A stretch of 64,000 bases of DNA, taken from the NCBI GenBank assembly GCA_026929865.2, contig CM049409.1, positions 9,597,452 through 9,661,451 on the forward strand, in the 5' to 3' direction. Both the position numbers and the translations under genes were made by a program. Below, one piece after another: positions 55,250 to 64,000 of this stretch. The stretch is from Hyperoplus lanceolatus. Lineage: Eukaryota; Chordata; Actinopteri; Uranoscopiformes; Ammodytidae. Each line of letters begins with the position of its first letter. The stretch's first letter is position 1. The notes under the pieces were generated by a model that saw nothing but the letters and a program-made list of their open reading frames with translations, had not been told where the DNA came from and ran no database searches.

Positions 55250-56610
55250 AGCCTGTGTGCGCGCAGTTTCGCTGTCTACGTTCCGAAAGCCGGCTCAATC
55301 CTACGGACCTGGTTCCGCTATATTCAAAACCCAGAAATCAATAACGTTTGAGCTTATCGATACCGCTATGGAGTCCAGTAGGCTAGGTCACATTATATAA
55401 TTTTAAATATCGAGTCGGGTCATCTTCATCTAATTAGGCCTACTTCAGCGTATTATTCTATCACTGGACCGCATCATGGACTGTAAAAGTGTTCTACCTT
55501 CGACTGTCTTGAAGAAACTCCTTCCACCCGCTCCGTCTCAAAAAAAAAAAAAAAACTCTTGTCTGCTGAGCCGCTGCCGCTGCAGACGGGCTCCGCACCG
55601 TCTCATCATTCATTCAATGCAGCGGTGATCAACAAACGAGAGACTGTAGCAAGTGACAAGTCCCGCAGTTAAAAAATCGGATAGTTTTTAAATCCATATT
55701 AAAATCTGCAGGATAAGACCTAGTTAGCTAAAAAAAAATCGCAAACGGTTCAAATGTGATGTGTTCAGGTCGGCTCAGTAAAATGATTATTAGGCAAAGG
55801 TCAATAAAATGACATCATGATGTGTTCAAATGTAACATCAAGAAAATAAGAAATTTGAGTTTTTCGCGGGAAGCTTGAATAATAGCCTACAGTTTGGGTA
55901 AAAAACTTGTTTTCCCAGCAATATAAACTAAATAGTAGGCCTAAATATGGAATTATGACCTGCTTAAAGTCCTATCCTGAGCTCTGCTCATCTTGTAAGC
56001 AATTAAAGCAATAATACCAGTTCTCTTTAAACAAAATGATAGAAAGGTATCGATAAAGATTTGGATTGTGGAGTCTTTATAATGGTATCAATATGAATAG
56101 AAATGAATGATCCCCCTCCTTACTTACAGTATAACTGGGCAATAGCTTTAACATGGTGGACTTTAATAATTTTATGGCACAAGATCACTTTTTGGCACAA
56201 TGTGACCGTTTTAAATAAGTACATTTTTTCTGAGGAAGCTAACATTCAGCTTGACTCTGAGCTAGACTGAGTTTTCTGAGCCCCTGGGCAAGGCGCATGG
56301 CAAATAGAGGCCCTTTCACCATGCTGCAGCAGGACCAAGCGCTTGGTGTAGTGTGTGATGTCATGATATATAGGCTTATATGAATTGTTGTTCGTTTTAT
56401 GTGGTCAGGATGAGACTAGTAAGCAGTGTTTGCATTTAAGAGATAAGAGATCGCTAAAATGTATAATTCAATTAGCCTATACTGTATATATCATTGTTTA
56501 ACAGTTTTTTTGTTTTTTTTGGGCAAGTGAACACAACATTCGGGCAAGTAAAACATTACCTGTACTTGCCCTATGGGCAAGTGCATTTGAAACCTTAGTG
56601 TCAACCCCTG
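54921..56610. mobile_element. Non-autonomous hAT-type transposon (CAGTGGTTGACACTAAGG ends)
   Basis: Left end CAGTGGTTGACACTAAGG and right end CCTTAGTGTCAACCCCTG are inverted repeats with one mismatch in 18. The flanks share GCATATA (GCATATAC before, GCATATAT after, if the element is taken to start at the A of CAG), an imperfect 8-bp target duplication. Subterminal GGGCAAGT/ACTTGCCC motifs recur at both ends. A (CT)n(CA)n tract (55185-55242) is inside. No transposase frame is present. It interrupts the LINE remnant. Confidence 0.78.
55185..55242. repeat. Compound (CT)n(CA)n inside a hAT element
   Basis: CT tract directly followed by CA tract. Confidence 0.93.
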
Positions 56611-56744
56611 CATATATCTATATTTATATTTATAAACAATCAATATATCCATATCTACATACATATCTATACAATCAGTAAATATATCCATATAATTATA
56701 ATTTCCTTCTTACTTCACACCCTCATCCCTGTACCTTTTGAAAA

Positions 56745-57109
56745 TCATTGCTTTGGACCTTTTTTAAACTGGATCATGTTTGGACATTGCTTTAGCTCCA
56801 TGCTCATCCCATTCCACAATTTCACACCCCCAATTGAGATCCAATGACATTTTAAAGTCATGCGTACAGCCAGTGTCTTAAAGTTCAACTGTTGCCTCAA
56901 ATTGTAACCCCCCTCTCGGTCAAAAAAAGGTTTTTGAATGTTACCTGGTAGCAGTTTATTTCTAGCTTTGAACATGATTTGTGCAACTTGATATCCAACC
57001 AGGTCATTGAACTTTATGATACGGGAATGTAAAAAGAGGAGGTTGGTGTGATCATAATATCCAGCTTTATTGATTATTCTTATAGCTCGTTTTTGTATTG
57101 TGACTTATG
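56745..57109 (-). pseudogene. LINE reverse transcriptase fragment, C-terminal part
   Basis: Continuation of the LINE ORF left of the hAT. It includes FKARNKLLPGNIQKPFF, GGYNLRQQLNF and the C-terminal VKLWNGMSMELKQCPNMIQF, all typical of the end of L2-type ORF2. It stops at 56745. The longest ATG-to-stop part is 76 codons (56745-56975), but homology extends to the hAT border. Confidence 0.75.
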
Positions 57110-57117
57110 GTAGCAGT

Positions 57118-57855
57118 TAGGGGTGGGAATCTCCTGGCACCTCACGATTCGATTCGATTCCGATTCAGAGGTCAACGATTCGATTCAAAATCGATTTTCA
57201 ATGCATCTCAATGCAAAACATTTTTTATGTACATACATGTGTGAATTTCAAAAATATATTTATATGCACATCTGAGTTTGCTACTCAGAGTTTGCTAATC
57301 ACTTCCTACTTCTGTGATGATCATTAAAGACAATCAACAGATGAATTACCTTCTCTAATATTGTATTAAGAGAAAAGCTTTTCTTGTCACAAAAATGACT
57401 TTCTATGAACAGTGCAATAATCAATGCAGCTTGCATTTCAACACAATATGGAAGTATGTAAAAACTAAACCGATTCAGTTTTATTTTATTTCTAATCTCG
57501 TAAATCATGTTTCTATAGGATTTATATTCTATTATCTATTATTTCCTATGTCATTTCAACACATTGTACAAAAAGTATGGCTTGGAATTCAGCTCTCATA
57601 CAAAAACATAAACAGAGATAAAGCCGGTGCAGGTCATGGGTTTGCTGCTCTCAGCCCTTTTGAAGCCACTTTGGAAACAACTCGCACATATGTGGTGTGC
57701 ATGCGTAATGGCGCAGGAAGTATTAGTATTTACTAAAAAATAAATTCTAAAAAAAAAAAAAAAAAAATCGATTTTTAACTTTTCTGAATCGATTCAGAAT
57801 CGTTCGAGAGAGAATCGATATTAATCGGAAAATCGATTTTTTTTCCCCACCCCTA
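57118..57855. mobile_element. Non-autonomous hAT transposon with perfect 8-bp target duplication, nested in a LINE
   Basis: Starts TAGGGGTGGGAATCTCC and ends TTTCCCCACCCCTA, flanked by perfect 8-bp repeats GTAGCAGT (57110-57117 and 57856-57863). Subterminal TCGATT/AATCGA motifs are dense at both ends, in clusters such as GATTCGATTCGATTCC at the left and GAATCGATTCAGAATCG at the right, as expected for transposase binding sites. No transposase frame is present. Confidence 0.92.
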
Positions 57856-57856
57856 G

Positions 57857-57998
57857 TAGCAGTGGTCCCCCAGACCTCCACACAGTAATTTAAATAAGGT
57901 AAGATCATTGAGCAGTAAAGAATATGCAATGATTTTTGATCCAATATATGCTTTGCTTTACACAGGACTAAGATGCTTCGTGACAATTTATCATGCAA
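57857..57998 (-). pseudogene. LINE reverse transcriptase fragment, upstream part
   Basis: The minus-strand frame reads MHDKLSRSILVL then SLHILYCSMILPYLNYCVEVW, cut after GTT by the hAT at 57118-57855. The LPYLNYCVEVWG motif is a conserved signature just after the reverse transcriptase catalytic region of L2/CR1-like LINEs. It has no valid start and the upstream part is absent, so it is a dead fragment. It continues in the fragment at 56745-57109 after the insertion. Confidence 0.75.
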
Positions 57999-58665
57999 AG
58001 GTTAGTTATAATAAGACACATTTCAACTCTATTAAAAACTCCTGGACTTATGTGACACTCAGTGTTTTGTACTGATTTAATTGCATTAATTGAAGGAAAT
58101 TTGCAAAAGAATGGTTAATTATTTAACTGTAATCTATTTTAATTATTTTAACAACGTATTGAATGATTATGAGTAATGTGCAATGGGTTGCTTTTAGAAG
58201 TGGAAAGTACGAACAGAATATTACTTTCACTTATGGTTTTATAGCCAACAATTTTTTATTTATTACAAAAAAAAAATGTTTAATACTTTTGACTCACAGT
58301 ATAGCATTGTTTTCTGCACCAAAAAGCAGACAGACGTAGTTAGGGACTGGCTTGTGAACATACAGTAGTGAAGCATTTATCAGCGAAAGAGGCAGATATT
58401 TTCCTCAGGAGTTTGTGGATACTTAAATTTGTCCAAGGGGACACAAATGTGACTCCAAATAAATGCTAATCTGTATATGTTGAATATGCAAATAGGCAAC
58501 TGATTGCAACACATATGATCACATTATGTATCATTTTCTCTTTTGTAACATATACCAGGCAGTATATCTTTTTCATTTATTTATTCAACTTTTATTTATA
58601 CAGATACTTCATTTATGAACAATCTACTTGAGATCTTACAGGAGAGAAACAGGTTTACCCTGTGA

Positions 58666-58755
58666 GTCAATAGTGTAATACTGTATAATGTAATTGATCT
58701 TCTTACAGTTGTCAATAGTGTAATACTGTATAATGTAATTGATCTTCTTACAGTT
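58666..58755. repeat. Perfect 45-bp tandem duplication
   Basis: Two identical 45-base units (58666-58710 and 58711-58755), each starting GTCAATAGTGTAATACTG and ending CTTCTTACAGTT. The absence of any mismatch points to a recent event. Each unit ends with an acceptor-like TTCTTACAG. Confidence 0.95.
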
Positions 58756-58953
58756 GAAAAAGACACAGTTACTTGTGGACACTTGACATATCACAGAGAG
58801 ACTGGTGATGTGTTGTACATACAGTTGTCATGCAGGAGACCGTCCACCAGAGTCCAGTGTTTTACTGTTGAACAGAGTCAGATGCAGGTCAAACTGAGGC
58901 TAGAGGAGGAAGAGGAGGAGGAGTTTGATTACTTTGACATTGTGCCAGATTGA
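58754..58953 (+). other. Open frame of 65 codons after a duplicated acceptor-like site (unassigned)
   Basis: After CTTCTTACAG (ending 58753) one frame stays open to TGA at 58951. It reads as EKDTVTCGHLTYHRETGDV and further Cys-containing sequence, then an EEEEEEE run (from GAGGAGGAAGAGG) and FDYFDIVPD before the stop. The same frame is open through both 45-bp units back to 58666, where a TGA precedes it. There is no good ATG. It could be a terminal exon of an unknown transcript, a decayed pseudogene, or chance. I recognise no family. Confidence 0.2.
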
Positions 58954-58955
58954 AC

Positions 58956-61900
58956 TTAACTCTGGTATGTTGTTTAGTTTTCTTTGGTCTCTTGTCACTT
59001 TTTGTCCATGAGCGCTGTTCTTAGTCATTAGTGCCTCGGTCACCAACTAAGTGTCTTTCTCTATTGTTCTGGTTCTGTCTAACACAATCTTCCGCCTCCC
59101 TACGTATAACCTTCCCATTATTTAACTTGCCTGCCTCTCTTCACTCTCTCTCTTTATCCTCTTTAACCACTTACCGCATTTTTGCTACCTCTCCCCCTCC
59201 TCCGTGTACATTTCATTGACTTACCTTTGCTCTCCTGCTGCCGGTTTTTGGGTGACTTTTTGGCGGGACAGCTATCGATCCAGCATGGTATACTAGTGTG
59301 TAGATTTCACCTGTGCAGCTGACAAGCCAGTTGGATGAAATCCAATAGGAAATTCAAGTGCTCCCCATGTCAATGTCAGCAGTATTGTACTTGCTCTTCG
59401 ACACTAAAGAGACTGTAGACTTCATGCGTGTAGCAGCAATACAACTGTTTTACTATAACATGTTGTTAAACTTCATTTTTGTAAGTTGCCATGTAAGTAC
59501 GTACGGCTTTATTTATATACCAGTTTTCTAAACATACAGTTACAAAGTGCTTCACTCACATAATGTAAGTGGAGAAACATAGAAAGTGCAGTACTTGTCA
59601 CCTCAGCAAGCCTCCAACAGCCTCAAAATTAAGAATTTCTAATGATTAAATAGAAGTTTTACTAAATACATACAAGGGCTTTAAGAAATAAAATAAAAAT
59701 AAAGTGATAACTTGATAATCAATCTGATGTATATATTTGGCAGTGGTGCATAGTGATGTCTGAGGTTTACTTATTCACTCGCTGTTCTAGAGTAATGGTT
59801 CCTTATTTTCCTTTTCAAGTTCCATCCCTCCTCTCCTCCTCTTTCTCTCATTTCTACCCTTCCTCTCAGCTCCCTTGCTTCCTCTCCTTCTCCCCTCTCT
59901 CCCCGGCAGGTTCTTGTCCCAGGTGACAGAGGGGAGCTGTGCCCTTGAGCGGGTTTAGTGCAGCAGGAGTAGTAAATATCTGTCCATGTTCTCTACAGAT
60001 ATTGAGGATACCCCCCAGAATGGCGATGTGTGATATTTTACTGCTCCTCAGAGATGGCGGAGCTCACCTAGTGTGTTTGTGAATCCGGTTAAGGAAAGCC
60101 ATCAGGGGGACAATTGGATTAGCCCAAAGCAATTTTTATTCCTTTTGAATAATTAAGCATATCTCTTTGTTGGGGTTTAATGTCACAATAAAATAATATA
60201 TTGTGATAAGATGTAAGATAAATGGTCATGGATTTAGTTGTAATATCAAGATGTATCTTACATGACATTTTTCCAGATCTTAACGGCTATGCCTGAATAT
60301 TCTAGCTCAATAAAATGAGCAGTATATCATTGATTTTATTTAGTCATTATTTTCACACTTCAAATTACTTTTTTAAGTTTAGGAATGTAATTGTAATTTC
60401 TTGTGACTGTTGACACATTGCGACCATAAGAATGACTGAGGTGCTTTGTGTTTGCAAGCACAACTGTGTCAGAGGAGATAATTTTCCATAAGTAGGCTTG
60501 ATTCCCTTCCTCTTCTGTTGTAACCTCCCCCAGTAACCATGGTAACCCTCCGTTTCCAAGGAGGGGCTGCTCGCAGCAGTGTTGGTGTGAAGGGGCCTGT
60601 GTGATTCACCAATCACATGTTCAACTCACCTCTTCTGGTCCCGAGCATCTGTCACTCCCTCTGTCAAACCTCACGTACACCACTCTCTGTCTCTCTCCTT
60701 CAATTTCTTGGGCTCGCTCTCTGACGCTCGTTGTCTCTGGTCTGAAAGTTGATAGCACTGGAAAATACCCATAATGCAGTGGTGTCATTCCTCTGGAATA
60801 GAGACAGAATGTGAAAGTGGAGGCTGAGAGATAGATGGCTGCATGTGACTGTCTCTTCTGTCTGTGTGAACGTGTGCGTTTTAGTGTCTGGGCGCACCAC
60901 AGCGCTACCAGAACAGCAGCATTCCTGCTATAAATAACACTTAAGGGTGTGATACTGATGAACTGTGTTTATAATTTATTTTCAAAATACAGCCAGCAGA
61001 AGGAAAAAGTGACCACATCGCAGTGTGATGGGGATTTTCCATATGCTAAACTTCTCTGTAGTGACTGCATTTGTTTACATATCTGTTGAGAGCGTTTTTT
61101 TCCCTCTGTATAGCAGTAAAGGTTAACCTCGTTAACAGGGAGCATTTCTTTGGTCTGAATTTCATTCCAGAGATCAAAGATCACATCCTGTCACAGACCA
61201 GGAATTACTGTTCATTTTTTTTTAACATGGTCATGAATTTTTCTTAACGTCCAAATAAAAAGGTTGTATTTGACTTAACATCCATAGCTATACCTTTATC
61301 ATACTTGACTGCCTAAAATGTGCTTAGAGAAATTTCGTTAAACATCTAGCCTGGCTTAAAAGGTTGAGACAGCACCACTAAATGAATAAACACATTAAAT
61401 CTTTATTTTTCTTTAAAACATTTAGAAAATTCATTGTAAACCTAGTTTTAGGTCATTATGTGCATGGTTATTTCTTGGACCAAAAACGAACAAACTAGAA
61501 ATGTACTGTATTTTCTTCCGTTTTTGTACAGTTATCAATCTTCTCATCTAACTCTTTGCAAGAAATTGACTCAATGCAGTTCTTAAAATGTTGAACTATG
61601 CATTTAAACTATAAGGGATATGTCCTTCTTAGATGGTTTAAATGTAATATTTAATTATGCCTCAAGTCACAAGAACATATAATTATAGAAAAGTCTTGAA
61701 ATTAGCAAATGTTGATGAATTGACATGAACTCCCAAACAGGTCTCTTTTGAGAATGAGACCTTATGTCTTAATGAGATTACCTGTATAAATTAAGGTTAA
61801 ATTAAAAACATTAACTACATGACCCTGTGAGCCCTTAGGGAGTCCTGACCAGGGTGGGAACCTCTATTCTGATATCATAGTATGGACCCTGTTCTAGGTG

Positions 61901-62530
61901 GGAGGGATCTAGTATGGCAAAGTATTTTTGCTTCCCTAAGGTAGTCTACACCATATAAGAATGATATACCGTTGTGTGGGTGGCCCTCTGAGATAAGATA
62001 ATCAGATCGCTTCGCAGCCACAGGTGTAGTAAGCTGTAAGATCAAACATATAACATGGATACGGTAGATGCTGGATGTTATGCTTTAGCTCAACTCTATT
62101 TAATTTTTCACACAGACAGTGATCAAATCTGGTACATATTCCAGGAGAGCAGTGAGTAAACTTGCATGCTACAGTATATCCCTGTGCTGGGGCTCTGCTA
62201 TGAGTGGGATTTGTAAGGAGAAAACAGTGGGGGTGAGCTTCTGATCCCCCGCTCCCACTCAGCTGAGGGGTGAGAGGTGGGAGGACACAGGGTGTCCCTA
62301 ATACCAAAGGAAAAGCCCCTAATCCTCTGTCAAAGGGTCCCCATTAACTGAGTGAGGGGGGTACTGCCCCCAAAACAGCGTCTGGTGTTATTGTTGTTTT
62401 TCTCTTCTGTTCTTCTTAACTGACTCATAAACACCCCATATAGTGGAGACACATAGAGTCACTACTTCTCTTCCCATGCTTTGAGATGTCATGCAACCAG
62501 AAAGACCAGTCTGGACATACACTCAGAAAA

Positions 62531-62533
<3 letters not shown>
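58956..62533. other. Intron, no gene seen
   Basis: Non-coding. A short CTTTATTTATATACCAG...TTACAAAGTGCTTCAC segment (59509-59557) resembles a widespread fish repeat but is too short to classify. Confidence 0.35.

Positions 62534-62534
<1 letters not shown>

Positions 62535-62603
<69 letters not shown>
62535..62603. repeat. (CA)n microsatellite
   Basis: Pure CA run of about 34 units, 290 bases before the candidate exon at 62889. Confidence 0.96.
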
Positions 62604-62605
<2 letters not shown>

Positions 62606-62888
62606 GTCTTTTGTTAGAGGAAAAAAAGCTGATAAGCGGGATGATAATAAAGAGCAGCGTGCTGGTAGCGACTGAGGGAGGCAGTGAGAGTGTAGAGAAT
62701 GAGTGGGAGGGATAACGAGAGAGGAGGGGGTGGAGGGGGCTTTGACATATCCCAGTCGAGTCGTTTTAAAGTATTTGTTTCAGCTGCTATTTTCAGTTTA
62801 GCCCCTCTCTCCCCGCTTGCCTCCCCAACCTTGGATATCAGGATCACACTGACATCCCCCTTACCCACCCACCCACCCTTCGGAGCAA

Positions 62889-62948
62889 ATGAAGGTGAGG
62901 AAGAAAAGGAAAGAGACAGAGAGGGAGGGAGAAGCCTCTGCTATTATG
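62889..62948 (+). CDS. Candidate additional ank3 first exon (MKVRKKRK form)
   Basis: A 60-base open stretch encodes 20 residues, MKVRKKRKETEREGEASAIM, and ends in phase 0 at a near-perfect donor, ATG|GTAAGT (GT at 62949). The lysine- and arginine-rich start resembles the basic tails of the two recognised ank3 first exons, and the phase is right for the same downstream exon. The start context is weak (C at -3). The surrounding 62.7-63.1 kb has more GC-rich and CpG-bearing stretches than the AT-rich intron around it, as might be seen at a promoter. I do not recall a matching published N-terminus. It may be a chance open frame beside a chance donor, or a noncoding exon. Confidence 0.3.
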
Positions 62949-63059
62949 GTAAGTCAGGGTGCTCTTCTTCCTGCGCCCTCCCCGTTCGAAGGTGCTTTCT
63001 GGGGCAGAGGCCGGCTTCCGCGAGGCAGCAGGGATTTACCCTTGTTGACACATTTACAG

Positions 63060-63090
63060 AAAAAAAGAGAGAGAGAGAGATAGAGAGAGG
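63060..63090. repeat. (GA)n tract
   Basis: Short imperfect GA run between the two candidate first exons. Confidence 0.85.
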
Positions 63091-63588
63091 CAGCGTAAGG
63101 GGATTTTGGCGGGTGTCCTTTCTGCAGCGTGAAAGACTGCAAAGATGCTAGGCGCTTTGTTTACTAACCACAGGAGACTTAGATAGACCCCCTCTTCTTT
63201 CATTTCCTCTCCACTCGTTATCATTTTCTTCCCTCAATTCTACTCCCTTCTTTCCTCCCACCATCCCTCTTTCTCTCTCTCTGATGTGCAAGGCATCCAC
63301 TAGCCAGCGGAAGCGACTGTTGTATCTGCTATACAGTATATATCCAGTGCTTGCATTTTTTTGGTGTCCTTTGATTTCCTTCTCTTGTCACCTGAGCCAA
63401 TGGCACCTTGCTCTTTCCTCCGACTGGGATGGATGCCCACGGGGTTAAGATAAGGACAGGGCTAACTGACTTGCTGAATAGATGGCTGGTTGGCTGTTAG
63501 GCTGCTTGGCTGGCTTACCGCTCTGAGCTCAGGTTTCACTCCTCCTCACGCAGAGGATAGGGAGAGAAAGAGGGAGAGAAAGTGAGCG

Positions 63589-63624
63589 ATGGCTGTCGAG
63601 GAGGGTGCTGGCTTCCTAACACAA
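63589..63624 (+). CDS. Candidate additional ank3 first exon (MAVEEGAG form)
   Basis: A short open stretch encodes 12 residues, MAVEEGAGFLTQ, ending in phase 0 at ACACAA|GTGAGT (GT at 63625). The start has a strong context (GCGATGG, G at both -3 and +4). It sits on the ank3 strand and in the phase used by the two recognised first exons. A leader rich in GAGA lies just upstream (63555-63588). Mammalian ANK3 has more than two alternative first exons, so an extra short one near the common exon would not be surprising, but I do not recognise this peptide. At only 12 codons, chance is a serious alternative. Confidence 0.35.
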
Positions 63625-64000
63625 GTGAGTAGTTGTAATATTTGGATTTATTTTATTTCTGAAAACCTTAGATCTGTGTTGTGATTTTATATTATCTTGA
63701 ACAATGTGAGAGGGGTTGTTGACTCAGAGGTTGATGTAGTGAATTCAATGGTGCAATGGACCACTAGATTGACCTGGTCCCGTATCATTCATTCTGACTG
63801 CACGTTGTGTTTCAGTGGGTATGAATGGAAAGCTGATCTGGGACTTTGGTTTGTAGAACGTTTATTATATTGCAGAACGTAGCTATACTTATATTCTTAA
63901 TAACTATTCCTGGACTGATCATGTGAAAACATTAACCCAGTATGCAATGGGTCGCTAATAGTGATGAACCTACTGTACATGCAAATGTCACCTGAGTCTG

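Larger units (their letters stand above)
54660..58015 (-). mobile_element. L2/CR1-type LINE remnant broken by two hAT insertions
   Basis: Read on the minus strand, reverse transcriptase C-terminal coding (57998 leftwards) continues across one inserted hAT (57118-57855), then a 3' untranslated region, then a second hAT (54921-56610), then the terminal stretch with GGGGTAGGATTAAATAAGTG and CTTCTTCCTGCTCC that I recall from 3' ends of teleost L2-type LINEs. The exact left and right limits are uncertain. Removing both insertions gives a LINE tail of roughly 0.9 kb. Confidence 0.7.

Noticed and set aside
55050-55400. 116-codon frame inside the hAT at 54921-56610
   Set aside because: It is interrupted by poly-HT from a CA repeat and has no BED finger or hAT dimerisation motif.

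Overview
The window looks like vertebrate, most likely teleost and probably percomorph, genomic DNA. It is about 60% AT, almost free of long open frames, packed with (CA)n, (GT)n and (CT)n microsatellites, and scattered with fish-type transposons (several hAT elements, a Tc1/mariner-type element with a TA target, a TTAA-target MITE, tRNA-derived SINEs, L1-like and L2-like LINE tails, solo LTRs). The species call rests on repeat style and is an inference.

The one protein-coding locus I can support is the 5' part of an ankyrin-3 (ankyrin-G, ank3) gene on the + strand. Two alternative first coding exons are recognisable. The exon at 4886-4951 encodes a short N-terminus starting MSEEAKEK. The exon at 36015-36137 encodes the classic MAHAASQLKKNR N-terminus. 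Both end in phase 0 at a consensus GT donor, so either could join the common exon carrying the start of the ankyrin repeats, which must lie to the right of this window. No ankyrin repeat exon is present here. Two further short open exons with phase-0 donors, 62889-62948 and 63589-63624, are candidate extra first exons, with much weaker support. Almost all of the rest is 5' flank or intron.

Layout: 1-4440 is 5' flank with a solo LTR and a MITE copy. 4440-4951 is the leader and exon of the MSEE form, with three short upstream ORFs. 4952-36014 is intron for that form and holds a SINE with an 18-bp target duplication, a TTAA MITE, three hAT or mariner-type elements, a MITE nested inside a second LTR copy, and a small teleost repeat. 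35430-36137 is the leader and exon of the MAHA form. 36138-64000 is shared intron with a MITE full of TCGCA/TGCGA motifs, another SINE, an L1 tail with a 15-bp target duplication, an L2-like LINE broken by two hAT insertions, a 45-bp tandem duplication, and the two candidate exons.

I found no rRNA, tRNA, CRISPR array or second protein-coding gene. I saw no convincing novel system; the most useful biology is the alternative-promoter layout of ank3 and the nested transposon history of its first introns.
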